Positions 1 to 9,492 of a stretch of 64,000 bases of DNA are shown here, one piece after another. The first letter of the stretch is position 1, and the number at the start of each line of letters is the position of its first letter. The stretch spans positions 1,550,001-1,614,000 of the forward strand of contig NZ_CP039121.1 of NCBI RefSeq assembly GCF_014131735.1, read 5' to 3'. Under the pieces are notes generated by a model that saw nothing but the letters and a program-made list of their open reading frames with translations, did no database searches and was not told the origin of the DNA. A program made the position numbers and the translations under genes. This DNA is from Lactiplantibacillus plantarum (GTDB lineage Bacteria > Bacillota > Bacilli > Lactobacillales > Lactobacillaceae).

Positions 1-855
1 GGTGCAGCAACTGCGATGCGTTCCCAGGCGTTACCTTTTAAAGTTAAACGGCCCACGCTAGAAATCGTTGGGACGGGCGGTGACCGGTCGAATTCGTTTA
101 ATATTTCGACGACCACTGCGCTAGTGGTCGCCGCTGCGGGTGTACCAGTGACCAAGCACGGCAATCGTGCGGCGTCGTCCAAGAGTGGTGCGGCGGATGT
201 TTTAGAAGCACTCGGTATCAAAATCGATCTAACACCTGCTCAGAGTCTAGCATTGCTAGAGCGGACCAATTTTGCCTTTATGTATGCGCGCGAATATCAT
301 CAGGCGATGCGATTCGTCGCCCCGGCCCGGCAACAAATCAAGATTCCAACCATTTTTAATATACTGGGTCCCTTAGCCAATCCAGCTCATGCTGAGATGC
401 AACTACTAGGGGTATATCGGCAAGCTTTGATGGCCCCATTAGCCGAAGTGTTGACGCGTTTAGGTGTTAAACATGCCATGGTCGTGCATAGCCGGGACGG
501 CTTAGATGAAATTTCAGCGGCAGCCCCTACGGATGTGATCGTAATTAATCATGGGCAGCAAGTAACGCGAACCCTGACGCCTGAACAGTTTGGACTGACG
601 CGTTGTGACCATGCGGCTCTTATTGGTGGTAGTGCCCAAGTTAATGCCGCCATCACGCGAGCAGTACTCGCTGGAGAACCGGGGGCCCCTCGTGACGTGG
701 TGTTGATGAATGCCGCCGCGGCGTTGCATATTGCCAAGCCACAGTTGGATCTAGCGGCCGCTTTTGAGTTGGCCCAGCAAACAATCGATCAAGGAGCGGC
801 CGCGGCTAAGTTGGCCCAATTAATTCAGAGTAGTCAGGCGGTGATGGCCTCATGA
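1..855 (+). CDS. trpD: Anthranilate phosphoribosyltransferase (5'-truncated by window edge)
   Basis: Transfers the phosphoribosyl group of PRPP to anthranilate, the second step of tryptophan synthesis from chorismate. The frame is open from base 1, so the gene starts before the window and roughly the first 50-60 residues are missing. The PRPP-binding GTGGD motif lies near the visible start, followed by the family's KHGNRAASSKSGAADVLEALG-type segment, and IFNILGPLANPA is further on. Its stop overlaps the trpC start (ATGA at 852), so the two are probably translationally coupled. It is the first visible gene of trpDCFBA; trpE/trpG and any leader regulation would lie upstream, outside view. Confidence 0.96.
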   Translation, partial: GAATAMRSQALPFKVKRPTLEIVGTGGDRSNSFNISTTTALVVAAAGVPVTKHGNRAASSKSGAADVLEALGIKIDLTPAQSLALLERTNFAFMYAREYHQAMRFVAPARQQIKIPTIFNILGPLANPAHAEMQLLGVYRQALMAPLAEVLTRLGVKHAMVVHSRDGLDEISAAAPTDVIVINHGQQVTRTLTPEQFGLTRCDHAALIGGSAQVNAAITRAVLAGEPGAPRDVVLMNAAAALHIAKPQLDLAAAFELAQQTIDQGAAAAKLAQLIQSSQAVMAS

Positions 856-1634
856 TTTTAGATCAACTCGTCCAGGCGAGTCAGCAACGGGTTCAGAAGG
901 TACCAGTTAGGGAGCGTGTGAAGCGCATTCAACAAGCTCGAAAAATGACCACCCCCGTTTTATCATTTGAAGCAATGCTGGCCCAGCCGGGCTTACAGCT
1001 TATTGGTGAAGTTAAGCGGGCGTCACCTTCTAAGGGGCTGATTGCGGCTGAGTTTGACTATTTACAGATTGCGCAAGACTATGTTGCTGCTGGGATCGAT
1101 GCCATCTCAGTGTTGACCGAACCCCGGTATTTTAAAGGACAGTTGTCTTACTTACAAGCCATTGCGCAAACGGTCTCGGTACCCACATTACGTAAAGATT
1201 TTATTGTAGCTGCTAGTCAGATTGCGAGTGCTCGTATTGCTGGTGCTAGTGCGGTTTTATTGATTGTTGCTATTTTAACACCGGTTCAACTGCAGGCTTT
1301 CATTACGTTGGCTCATGAGCTGAATTTAAGTGCGCTAGTTGAAGTCCATACAACGGCTGAGATTAAGCAAGCGGTGGCGGCTGGGGCCCGGATTATTGGC
1401 ATTAATAATCGGAATTTGAAAGATTTCAGTGTCAATTTTGCAACGAGTCGCCAGTTGCGGCAAGCGGTTCCGGCTGAGTGTTATGTGATTGCCGAGTCTG
1501 GCATTCAAACGTCGACGCAAGTACAAACGTTGGCGGCCGCCGACTTTGACGCTATTTTAGTCGGCGAAACGTTGATGCGTGCGCCAGATAAGCAGCAAGC
1601 TGTCAGACAACTGCGGGCGGGGGTGCGTGGATGA
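852..1634 (+). CDS. trpC: Indole-3-glycerol phosphate synthase
   Basis: Closes the indole ring, converting carboxyphenylamino-deoxyribulose phosphate to indole-3-glycerol phosphate. It is a single-domain TIM barrel of 260 aa, the usual length. Visible family motifs are GEVKRASPSKG near residue 52 (catalytic Lys), the LRKDFI segment (catalytic Lys) and IGINNRNLKDF, and IAESGI near the phosphate site. The ATG overlaps the trpD stop by four bases and its own stop overlaps trpF by four, so this is a monofunctional trpC in a tightly coupled operon, not a TrpC-TrpF fusion. Confidence 0.97.
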   Translation: MILDQLVQASQQRVQKVPVRERVKRIQQARKMTTPVLSFEAMLAQPGLQLIGEVKRASPSKGLIAAEFDYLQIAQDYVAAGIDAISVLTEPRYFKGQLSYLQAIAQTVSVPTLRKDFIVAASQIASARIAGASAVLLIVAILTPVQLQAFITLAHELNLSALVEVHTTAEIKQAVAAGARIIGINNRNLKDFSVNFATSRQLRQAVPAECYVIAESGIQTSTQVQTLAAADFDAILVGETLMRAPDKQQAVRQLRAGVRG

Positions 1635-2257
1635 CACAAATTAAAATTTGCGGTTTGATGCAACCAGCGGATGTCGTGATGGTTAATCAAGCGCTCCCAG
1701 ACGCAATTGGGATGGTATTTGCCCCCGGTCGACGACGACGGATTACGATGGCGACCGCGCGCCAACTGTCACAGCAATTAGATCCGCGTATCCGGCGTGT
1801 TGGCGTGTTTACAACTAATCAATTATCGGAAATTTTAGCTCTCGTGCAACAGCACATTATTCAGGTGGTCCAGCTACACGCTACCGTCGATGATCCTCGG
1901 ATTGCGTCCTTAATGGCCGCCCATGTGCCGGTGATTCAAGCGATGACGCCAGCGAATGCTACGCAATGTCAAGCGGATTACTTATTATTGGATAATGCCC
2001 GTCCAGGTAGTGGACAGGTGTTGGATTGGAATCAATTACAATCACAGCGTCCCGTCCGGCCGTTTATCTTGGCTGGTGGTTTAACACCGACGAATATCGT
2101 AACGGCAATCAACAAGGTGTGCCCGGCAATGGTCGATGTGGCTAGTGGCGTCGAGACGGCGGGCAATAAAGACCGTGAAAAAATCAATCTGATGGTCCAA
2201 CGGGCGCACCAAACGGGCGTGTCAACACCATTATTAACAGAAATTAGGAGGAATTAG
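1631..2257 (+). CDS. trpF: Phosphoribosylanthranilate isomerase
   Basis: Isomerises phosphoribosylanthranilate to the carboxyphenylamino-deoxyribulose phosphate used by TrpC. 208 aa, the expected size. The N-terminal IKICGL motif carries the catalytic cysteine; the conserved Asp is probably in the [11 protein letters not shown] segment, and the C-terminal FILAGGLTP and VDVASGVE motifs bind phosphate. The start overlaps the trpC stop (ATGA). The stop is followed after one base by trpB, whose ribosome binding site (AGGAGG) lies within the end of trpF. Confidence 0.96.
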   Translation: MTQIKICGLMQPADVVMVNQALPDAIGMVFAPGRRRRITMATARQLSQQLDPRIRRVGVFTTNQLSEILALVQQHIIQVVQLHATVDDPRIASLMAAHVPVIQAMTPANATQCQADYLLLDNARPGSGQVLDWNQLQSQRPVRPFILAGGLTPTNIVTAINKVCPAMVDVASGVETAGNKDREKINLMVQRAHQTGVSTPLLTEIRRN

Positions 2258-2258
2258 T

Positions 2259-3458
2259 ATGATTAAAAATCAATCACAGGCGGGGCGTTACGGCGACTTT
2301 GGTGGTCAGTACGTTCCAGAAACATTAATGACCGAGCTACAGCGGTTGGATCGCGCCTTTCAACATTACCGACAGGACGCGCAGTTTCAAGAAGAGTTGA
2401 CTGACTTGTTGAATAACTATGCGAACCGGCCATCGTTGTTGTACCATGCACAACGATTATCAGATCAATTAGGTGGTGCTCAGATTTATTTTAAACGTGA
2501 GGACTTGAACCATACGGGTGCGCACAAGATTAACAATGTCTTGGGGCAGGCACTGTTGGCAAAGAAGATGGGCAAAAAGCGATTGATTGCTGAAACTGGG
2601 GCTGGACAGCACGGGGTCGCAACTGCAACTATTGCTGCTTTGTTCGGGATGGAATGCGACGTCTTTATGGGTAAGAAAGACACGGATCGTCAAGCATTGA
2701 ATGTTTACCGGATGCAACTATTAGGGGCCAAGGTCCACCCGGTCACGACTGGTTCAATGGTGCTAAAGGATGCGATCAATGCGGCCTTACAAGAGTGGAC
2801 GCGGCGCTGTGATGATACAGCTTATATCATGGGCTCTGCAACGGGACCACACCCATTTCCAATGATGGTACATGAATTTCAAAGTGTCATCAGTGTAGAA
2901 GCCCGACAGCAGATCCTGGACCAAACAGGTCATTTGCCGGATGCCGTCGTGGCTTGTGTTGGGGGCGGCAGTAACGCCATTGGAAGTTTTGCGGCTTTTC
3001 TTGATGATACGTCAGTTGAGCTGATTGGCTGTGAGGCAGCGGGTAAGGGTGTTCAAACGCCGTTGACGGCTGCGACGATTGAACGTGGTCGGACTGGTAT
3101 CTTCCATGGCATGAAGTCACTCTTTTTACAAGATAAAGCCGGACAAATTGCCCCGGTCTATTCAATCTCGGCTGGGCTGGATTACCCGGGCGTCGGACCG
3201 GAACATGCCTACCTGGCTGCGAGTGGCCGGGCGCAATATGTGGGGATCACCGATGACCAAGCAGTACAAGCATTTGAACTGATTGCTAAGGTCGAAGGGG
3301 TGATCTGTGCGATTGAGAGTGCCCATGCAGTCGCCTACGTACAACAATTAGCACCAACGATGCGACGTGACCAAACTATTATTTGTACGTTATCCGGTCG
3401 TGGAGATAAAGATGTGGCGGCAATTGCAAAGTATCGAGGGGTGACAATTGATGACTGA
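2259..3458 (+). CDS. trpB: Tryptophan synthase beta subunit
   Basis: PLP enzyme condensing indole with L-serine to form tryptophan, working as an alpha2-beta2 complex with TrpA. 399 aa. The PLP lysine lies in HTGAHKINN (about residue 89), and GAGQHGVAT, the glycine-rich phosphate loop [10 protein letters not shown] and the C-terminal LSGRGDKD are all present. It has a strong AGGAGG site seven bases before the ATG. The stop overlaps the trpA start region, which fits stoichiometric coupled expression of the two subunits. Confidence 0.98.
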   Translation: MIKNQSQAGRYGDFGGQYVPETLMTELQRLDRAFQHYRQDAQFQEELTDLLNNYANRPSLLYHAQRLSDQLGGAQIYFKREDLNHTGAHKINNVLGQALLAKKMGKKRLIAETGAGQHGVATATIAALFGMECDVFMGKKDTDRQALNVYRMQLLGAKVHPVTTGSMVLKDAINAALQEWTRRCDDTAYIMGSATGPHPFPMMVHEFQSVISVEARQQILDQTGHLPDAVVACVGGGSNAIGSFAAFLDDTSVELIGCEAAGKGVQTPLTAATIERGRTGIFHGMKSLFLQDKAGQIAPVYSISAGLDYPGVGPEHAYLAASGRAQYVGITDDQAVQAFELIAKVEGVICAIESAHAVAYVQQLAPTMRRDQTIICTLSGRGDKDVAAIAKYRGVTIDD

Positions 3459-4245
3459 TTTAACAACAATTTTTAAAAATCATAAGGCGTTTATTGCTTT
3501 TGTAGTGGCCGGTGATCCTAATTTTGAAGCGACAGTTGACCAAGTTGTTGCGTTAGCAGAAGCGGGTTGTGATCTCGTTGAGATTGGCATTCCGTTCTCA
3601 GACCCTGTGGCTGATGGTCCCGAAATTCAGGCCGCTGATCTCCGTGCGTTTGACCAACACATCACACCCCAACGCGTTTTTGAATTGGTGGTGGCAATTC
3701 GAGAGAAGACAACTATTCCACTCGTGTTTTTAACCTATGCGAACATTGTTTATCAGTTTGGTTATGCTGCCTTTGCCCAGCAGTGTCAAAGTTTGAATGT
3801 CGCAGGCTTGATTATTCCCGACATGCCACTAGAAGCCTCTGGTGAACTTCGACCAACCTTAGACCACTATGGTATTGCTTTGATTCCATTGATTGCGCCA
3901 ACGAGTGATGATGCACGCATCGCAGCGATTGCCCAGCAGGCGCGGGGCTTCATTTATGTCGTATCATCACTAGGTGTCACGGGGACCCGGCGACACATCA
4001 CGACTGATTTAGCAACACTGGTGGCGAAGATTCGCCATGCGACTACGTTACCTGTCGCAATTGGTTTTGGTATCCATGAGCCAGCTCAGGCCCAGGCCAT
4101 GGCACAAATTGCGGACGGGGTCATCGTTGGTAGTGCAGTCGTGCATTTGATTGCGACGCACCAACCAGCGACAGCAGTCTTAAGGGACTATACGCGACGG
4201 ATGCGGCGCGCATTGGATGGTCGCACGGCTGATACAGTTGACTGA
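3451..4245 (+). CDS. trpA: Tryptophan synthase alpha subunit
   Basis: Cleaves indole-3-glycerol phosphate to indole and glyceraldehyde 3-phosphate; indole is channelled to TrpB. 264 aa TIM barrel. The catalytic Glu sits in [16 protein letters not shown] (about residue 47), with PDMPLEAS and the SLGVTGTR phosphate loop further on. I start it at ATG 3451, preceded by GAGGGG; an in-frame TTG at 3448 is a weaker alternative. It overlaps trpB by eight bases. It is the last trp gene, but no clear intrinsic terminator follows, so read-through into the next genes is possible. Confidence 0.97.
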   Translation: MTDLTTIFKNHKAFIAFVVAGDPNFEATVDQVVALAEAGCDLVEIGIPFSDPVADGPEIQAADLRAFDQHITPQRVFELVVAIREKTTIPLVFLTYANIVYQFGYAAFAQQCQSLNVAGLIIPDMPLEASGELRPTLDHYGIALIPLIAPTSDDARIAAIAQQARGFIYVVSSLGVTGTRRHITTDLATLVAKIRHATTLPVAIGFGIHEPAQAQAMAQIADGVIVGSAVVHLIATHQPATAVLRDYTRRMRRALDGRTADTVD

Positions 4246-4405
4246 TCTTATTTGTTACGATGTTGTTGTGCCGGGCTACTTCGATTAAATGCTGGGAAAC
4301 GCTCGGATAATGTGCTAGTCTAAAAACAGCTTACTGCTTTGTGGGCGTCGTTAATAATAGTTGACGCTAACCAAGCCAGTTAAATTAATTTACGGAGGGG
4401 TCAAC

Positions 4406-4945
4406 ATGGCGGATGTACTGATTATTATTGATATGCAAGTTGGTGTCTGTCGCGGGTCCCAACCGGTTACCAATTTGGCAACCGTGATTGCGGGTATTCA
4501 ACAACGCATTACGAGTTATCGGGCTCAAAATAAGCCAATCGTGTTTGTGCAACATCACGATGCTGACTTAGTCACTGGTTCTGCCGATTGGCAGATGATA
4601 CCAGAGTTGCCAATTGAAGCAACCGATATTGTGGTCCAGAAAACGCACGCCAACGCTTTTTATCACACGGATTTACAAGCCCAATTGACGGTGATTGGAT
4701 GTCAAACACTTGAAATCTGTGGTGCGCAAGTCGAGTTTTGTGTGGATACGACGGTTAAAATGGCTCATGGGTTAGGCTACCACCTCGAAATGGTTCGGGG
4801 GCTGACGACAACGACGGCCAATTCCATGATGAGTGCGCAACAAACGATTGATTTTTATCAAGATCGGATTTGGAACCACCGTTTCTTGACGTTGGTAACA
4901 GCATCGGGCCGTATTGACGATTTGTTAGAAAAGACGGGTGATTAG
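4406..4945 (+). CDS. Isochorismatase-family cysteine hydrolase
   Basis: Cytoplasmic 179-aa alpha/beta hydrolase of the isochorismatase-like superfamily, which includes nicotinamidases and N-carbamoyl amidases. The catalytic triad is recognisable: Asp9 in the IIIDMQ strand, Lys79 in VQKTHANAF, and Cys112 in CGAQVEFCVDTT. The ATG at 4406 is chosen because GGAGGGG lies five bases upstream. The gene follows trpA on the same strand after 160 bp and ends flush with the next gene (TAG then TTG), suggesting they are co-transcribed. The substrate cannot be read from sequence; a link to tryptophan metabolism is only positional. Confidence 0.88.
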   Translation: MADVLIIIDMQVGVCRGSQPVTNLATVIAGIQQRITSYRAQNKPIVFVQHHDADLVTGSADWQMIPELPIEATDIVVQKTHANAFYHTDLQAQLTVIGCQTLEICGAQVEFCVDTTVKMAHGLGYHLEMVRGLTTTTANSMMSAQQTIDFYQDRIWNHRFLTLVTASGRIDDLLEKTGD

Positions 4946-5896
4946 TTGAAAGCATTATTTTTTAATGATTTTGGCGATGCGTCGGTCCTACAGTACGGTG
5001 AGGTGGCGGACCCAATCGTTACTGCAAATACTGTATTGGTTAAAACAACGTATATCGGGCTCAACTTTGCCGACATTTATCGTCGTCGTGGTACCTATCA
5101 TTTGGAAAAGCATCAACCGTACATTGATGGTTATGAAGGCGTGGGAACGGTTGTGGCAGTTGGTAAGCAAGTGGCGAATTTTAAACGCGGTGATCGGGTG
5201 TTATTCGTTGACGTGCCGTTTGCCAACGCTAGCCTTGTCGCGGTTCCAGCTGATCAGGCGATTAAAGTACCACGGGCAATCAATGATCAGCAGGTCGCTA
5301 GCATTGGATTGCAGGGCATGACTGCGGAGTTCTTAGTCCATGACTTGGCACAAAACCAACCGCACGATCGAGTCTTGATTCATGGCATCAGCGGTGGTGT
5401 TGGGCAGCTATTAACGCAACTGCTCGTGGCCAATGAGGTGGCTGTTTATGGTGTGGCGTCAACACCGGCGAAAGCTGAATTGGCCTATCAAGCTGGCGCA
5501 ACCACCGTTTTTATGCGCCATGATCCTTGGGACACGACCCATCATAATTTTTTTGATACGGTATTTGATGGGGTCGGTAAGACACTACCAGTTAGTCTGG
5601 CGACTACCAAGCACCGTGGGCGGGTCATTTTTTATGGCATGGCAGCTGGCAATCCACCAGTAATTGATCCAGTCAAGCTAATGTCCGAATCCAAGAGTTT
5701 GATGACTGGTGATTTATGGGATTATTTGGACAGCGCGGCTGCTCGTCAGTGCCGTGCCAATCAATTGTTTGATGATGTGCTCACGCATCGCGTGACGATA
5801 CGACCAGCGACAGTCTATTCATTAGCAGAAGGAGCCGCTGCGCACCGGGCCCTTGAGACCGGGCAAGTTGCTGGCAAGATTTTATTGCGCCCATGA
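4946..5896 (+). CDS. Zinc-independent quinone oxidoreductase (MDR family)
   Basis: Medium-chain dehydrogenase/reductase of 316 aa resembling NADPH:quinone reductase (Qor). It has the GroES-like N-terminal domain (NFADIYRRRGTYH, GYEGVGTVVAVG) and a Rossmann domain with HGISGGVGQLLTQL near residue 150 for NADPH. The structural-zinc cysteines of alcohol dehydrogenases are absent. The start is TTG 4946, abutting the upstream stop codon; the ribosome binding site is weak, so translation probably depends on the upstream gene. It is followed by a strong terminator. The natural electron acceptor is unknown. Confidence 0.86.
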   Translation: MKALFFNDFGDASVLQYGEVADPIVTANTVLVKTTYIGLNFADIYRRRGTYHLEKHQPYIDGYEGVGTVVAVGKQVANFKRGDRVLFVDVPFANASLVAVPADQAIKVPRAINDQQVASIGLQGMTAEFLVHDLAQNQPHDRVLIHGISGGVGQLLTQLLVANEVAVYGVASTPAKAELAYQAGATTVFMRHDPWDTTHHNFFDTVFDGVGKTLPVSLATTKHRGRVIFYGMAAGNPPVIDPVKLMSESKSLMTGDLWDYLDSAAARQCRANQLFDDVLTHRVTIRPATVYSLAEGAAAHRALETGQVAGKILLRP

Positions 5897-5943
5897 AGTA
5901 CTTGAATCGTATTTGAAATTAACTGGTTTAATCGAATATCACC

Positions 5944-5978
5944 AAACGGCATCGGGCAGTTTTTCCGATGCCGTTTTT
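5944..5978 (+). terminator. Intrinsic terminator after the quinone oxidoreductase
   Basis: AAACGGCATCGG pairs with CCGATGCCGTTT around a 9-nt loop and is followed by a T run. It closes the cysteine hydrolase/oxidoreductase transcript and possibly trp read-through. Confidence 0.9.
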
Positions 5979-6104
5979 GTGGTGGATTAGTAGTGCAGGC
6001 TGAATCGAGCGCCAGTTAGTCAATTCAACAATTGAATTATTAAAATTCCCAGTCATGACCACGGACTGTTACACTAAGTGCTAAATCGGTCAAATGGAAG
6101 TGTG

Positions 6105-6611
6105 ATGGTCATGATTCAATTAGTACGTTATTCGACGACACGGGGAGCACTGAAGCAAATACAACAGTATCAACTGGTTAATGTGATGTACACGGCGACG
6201 CCACAACAAGTTATTCGTGCTTGCAAATCTGATTTAGAACGAACGGCCGTTATGATTATGAATGGCAACCAATTAGTGGGCTTTTTCTGTTTGCATGTTG
6301 GTCAAGGACCGCTCAGTTACGGTGAAACGGAAGTGAATACGATTTTGTTGCGAGCTTTATCTGTTGATGATCGCTTTAAGCATCAGCGGGTTGCGTCTGA
6401 CGCGCTTGCCGAATTACCACGTTATCTTGCCAGTCATTATCCGATGATTCAAACAATATTATTAGCGGTCAATCATGCCAATCATGTGGCGCAACATTTA
6501 TACCTGACCCATGGTTTCACTGATACGCATCGCCGCATAGATGGTCGATTGGGGCGTCAATTTATTTATGAACGCCCAGTCCATTGTCCCATGGATTTAA
6601 ATTTTGATTGA
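6105..6611 (+). CDS. GNAT-family acetyltransferase
   Basis: 168-aa protein with the shape of a GCN5-related N-acetyltransferase. A central strand (VMIMNGNQLVGFFCLHVG) is followed by LLRALSVDDRFKHQRVASDAL, corresponding to the motif A acetyl-CoA loop (R-x-x-G/A), and a C-terminal AVNHANHVAQHLYLTHGF segment typical of motif B. The start is uncertain: ATG 6105 and ATG 6111 both follow GGAAG at 6096. It sits alone after a terminator, and no substrate can be assigned. Confidence 0.75.
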   Translation: MVMIQLVRYSTTRGALKQIQQYQLVNVMYTATPQQVIRACKSDLERTAVMIMNGNQLVGFFCLHVGQGPLSYGETEVNTILLRALSVDDRFKHQRVASDALAELPRYLASHYPMIQTILLAVNHANHVAQHLYLTHGFTDTHRRIDGRLGRQFIYERPVHCPMDLNFD

Positions 6612-6819
6612 AATTTGCTTAGTTAGTTCAGTCAATCTAGTATTTGGAATCTTATCGGAACTAGGTGCGATACTTTAGAATCGTTTGTGTCGTTGCGAAT
6701 GAGATTAGATTTAAACGAAATCTGATTGAACGGCTCGTTTTACGATTGGCTTTCTGTTAGATTATGATAATACGATTAGAAAAAGCCGATCGTAAATTAA
6801 GCTAATGGAAGTGATGGTA

Positions 6820-8058
6820 ATGGTAGCAATTCTTTCTCTAATGGTTGTCATGGGTTTTATGATGCTTGGCGAGTGGGTTTCCACGCGCAGTCGGGCCTAT
6901 GTTCCATCCGTATTTATTACGGCACTCTTATTTCTAGTGGGTTTTTGGACAATTGTTCCCAAAAACATTGTCCCTGCTGCTTCATTTGGCACTGCCTTTA
7001 TTCAAATTACCCAAGCCGTTTTATTGGTTCATATGGGGACGTTGATGGATCTGAAATTGTTGTTAAAACAGTGGCGCGCAGTTGTGATTGCCCTGAGTGG
7101 CGTGGTTGGGACAGTGGTGCTCACGATGGGAATTGGCCGTCTTTTATTTGATTGGCACACGATCGTTGCCAGTGTGCCCCCGTTGACGGGTGGGTTAGTG
7201 GCTGCCTTTCTGATGACAGCTGGACTCAAGGCCCAACATATTACCGCACTTGTGGCGTTTCCGGTGGCAATGTTTGTCATGCACAGCATGCTCGGTTATC
7301 CGCTAACCGCGTGGATGCTAAAACGGGAGAGTCGCCGACTATTGCAAGTCCGACATGTAGACGTCACGGTCGCGACCGCTGATTCTGCCACCAGTGCGAC
7401 AGTTCAAACAACGGCGCAATTACCAGTGTGCCCGCTACCAACCGTACCAGCGAAGGTGAAATCAGTTCAACCTCAATTACGGCATTGGCAACTACCGGCC
7501 GCTTATGATACTTCAGCTTTTATGTTATTTAAAGTCGCTGCTGTGACTGGGTTGGCTGAATGGACTGCCCAGTTAGCCCATGGCACGGTTAATCAGTACA
7601 TCATTTGTTTAGTGTTTGGTGTTATCGCGCATCAGTTGGGCTTTTTAGAAGATGCGGTGTTGGAGAAAGCGGGCGTCTTTCACTGGCTGATGTATGGTCT
7701 GCTAGCTTATATTTTTGCCAATCTAAACATTGTTAAAATCAGCATGTTAAGTGGTATTTTGATCCCGATTGTAACGTTGATCGTTCTTGGTGTTTTAGGG
7801 ATGTGGATTGCATCTAGCTTATTGGCGCGACCGTTGGGATTTAGCCGCGAAATGGCTTTTGCAAGTGCATTGACTGCCTTATTTGGTTTCCCCGCGGACT
7901 ATATCGTCACCCATGAAGTGACCGAAATTATGGGATCGACTGCGGAGGAAAAGCAATATTTACTAGACCAGATGTTACCTAAAATGTTAGTGGGCGGTTT
8001 TGCAACCGTCTCAGTGGCGTCAGTGATTATTGCGTCGATCTTCTTGAAAATTTTATAG
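6820..8058 (+). CDS. Polytopic membrane protein, probable organic anion/amino acid transporter
   Basis: Very hydrophobic protein of about 412 aa with roughly ten membrane segments and a hydrophilic loop near residues 170-220. A glycine-rich PPLTGGLVAAF segment in the first half recalls the sodium:glutamate symporter (GltS/ESS) type of fold, but the family assignment is uncertain. I favour ATG 6820; ATGs at 6805 and 6814 are in frame, but the GGAAG that would serve as ribosome binding site begins at 6807. The M20 amidohydrolase starts 12 bp downstream on the same strand, suggesting that this protein imports (or exports) the acylated amino acid or dipeptide that the hydrolase acts on. That pairing is inference. 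Confidence 0.7.
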   Translation: MVAILSLMVVMGFMMLGEWVSTRSRAYVPSVFITALLFLVGFWTIVPKNIVPAASFGTAFIQITQAVLLVHMGTLMDLKLLLKQWRAVVIALSGVVGTVVLTMGIGRLLFDWHTIVASVPPLTGGLVAAFLMTAGLKAQHITALVAFPVAMFVMHSMLGYPLTAWMLKRESRRLLQVRHVDVTVATADSATSATVQTTAQLPVCPLPTVPAKVKSVQPQLRHWQLPAAYDTSAFMLFKVAAVTGLAEWTAQLAHGTVNQYIICLVFGVIAHQLGFLEDAVLEKAGVFHWLMYGLLAYIFANLNIVKISMLSGILIPIVTLIVLGVLGMWIASSLLARPLGFSREMAFASALTALFGFPADYIVTHEVTEIMGSTAEEKQYLLDQMLPKMLVGGFATVSVASVIIASIFLKIL

Positions 8059-8070
8059 GGGGCTTTTCAG

Positions 8071-9204
8071 ATGATGACAACAACTTTAGCAGCTTGGATG
8101 ACAACCTTGCGCCATCAATTACACGCACACCCAGAGTTAGCACTGCAGGAAGTCGCGACGACCGCTTTAATTAAGCAAACATTGACTGAGTTGAACATTC
8201 GGTTGGTAGACTATCCGGGAGAAACTGGGGTGGTGGCCGAGATTGGGCATGGTGCGCCAATCATCGCGTTGCGCGCGGATATTGATGCACTCCCAATCCA
8301 AGAAGACAATGAGTTATCCTTTAGATCAACGATTCCTGGTCGGATGCATGCTTGTGGGCATGATTTTCACACGGCCGCCTTATTAGGGGGAGCGCGATTA
8401 TTGAAAGTGCATGAGGTAGATCTCAATGGTACGGTGCGACTGATCTTTCAGCCTGCGGAGGAAGGACACCGCGGTGCCAAAATGATGATTGATAATGGTG
8501 TTCTAGCAGGTGTTCGTGCGATTGCGGGATTCCATAATATGCCGAATTTACCAGTCGGCACTTTAGCGATGAAGTCTGGACCACTCATGGCTAGTAATGA
8601 TAATTTTGACGTCACAATTTTGGGCCAGGGCGCCCATGCAGCGATGCCCGAAGCAAGTCATGATCCCATCGTGACGCTTGGTGAATTGATCAGTAATTTA
8701 CAGACCATTCGTAGCCGAAATATTGCGCCAGACGCAGCACTGGTGCTAACGATTGCTGCCGTCCAAGCGGGAACGACTTTTAACGTGATTCCAAATACGG
8801 CGAATTTACGAGGCACGATTCGGACCTTCAACACGGCTAACCGGGATCTAGCTAAAGTACGTTTTTACGATATTGTGCGTGCAACTGCCAAGATGAATCA
8901 GCAAACCGCTACAATTGATTGGGACCGAGGACCAAGCTGTGTCAACAATAACGCGGCACTTACCGCTGTACTATCACGTGTTCTGAAAGATGATTTTGAT
9001 ATTGTGCCTGCCCAGCTATGCAATGCCGACGATGATTTTGCGTTATATCAAGAATGTATTCCAGGATTCTATGGATTCTTAGGTTCAGGCGGCAATGGGA
9101 CCTTACATCAATCAAATTACCGCTGTGATGACGCAGGCCTAACCTATGGCGCTCGCTTCCATGAATTGGCAGCTACGGCACTATTAAAGTGGGTTCGAGC
9201 TTGA
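8071..9204 (+). CDS. M20D-family amidohydrolase (aminoacylase/hippurate hydrolase type)
   Basis: Cytoplasmic metallo-hydrolase of 377 aa that removes acyl groups from N-acyl amino acids or related amides. Metal ligands typical of M20D are visible: ALRADIDALPIQE, MHACGHDFHTA, FQPAEEGHRGA and GFHNMPN, with the lid-domain GQGAHAAMPE and a C-terminal ligand His near GGNGTLHQSNYR (less certain). The start is ATG 8071 after an AGGGGGC site, with another ATG directly following. It forms a two-gene unit with the upstream permease and ends at a strong terminator. Exact substrate not determinable. Confidence 0.88.
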   Translation: MMTTTLAAWMTTLRHQLHAHPELALQEVATTALIKQTLTELNIRLVDYPGETGVVAEIGHGAPIIALRADIDALPIQEDNELSFRSTIPGRMHACGHDFHTAALLGGARLLKVHEVDLNGTVRLIFQPAEEGHRGAKMMIDNGVLAGVRAIAGFHNMPNLPVGTLAMKSGPLMASNDNFDVTILGQGAHAAMPEASHDPIVTLGELISNLQTIRSRNIAPDAALVLTIAAVQAGTTFNVIPNTANLRGTIRTFNTANRDLAKVRFYDIVRATAKMNQQTATIDWDRGPSCVNNNAALTAVLSRVLKDDFDIVPAQLCNADDDFALYQECIPGFYGFLGSGGNGTLHQSNYRCDDAGLTYGARFHELAATALLKWVRA

Positions 9205-9234
9205 ATTGAAAGTGGTCAATCGACAAAGGGAAGA

Positions 9235-9279
9235 CGCCCGACCTTGCTAGGAAACTAACATGGTCGGGCGCATTTTTTA
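9235..9279 (+). terminator. Intrinsic terminator after the amidohydrolase
   Basis: Nine-base stem CGCCCGACC/GGTCGGGCG with an 18-nt loop, followed by a T run. It ends the permease/amidohydrolase transcript. Confidence 0.88.
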
Positions 9280-9492
9280 TGGAAAGCTTCTGAATGATAA
9301 GTAACAAGCGAGTTTGGTCACAATTATCTGAGTAACTAAAGTATTTGTTGATACCCGACTTGGTGCAATCAGTAACTGGTGCGTGCAGATTATTGTTATA
9401 ATATATGTGTATTATTTTTAATATTATTATTTTAATGATGAAGGGAACGACCGCTGATTGAATTTTGGTTGAGGCGGCCAAAGGTGATTAGG

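Noticed and set aside
4246..4405. Regulatory element or attenuator between trpA and the cysteine hydrolase gene
   Set aside because: No stable stem with T tract, T-box or good promoter was seen in these 160 bases.
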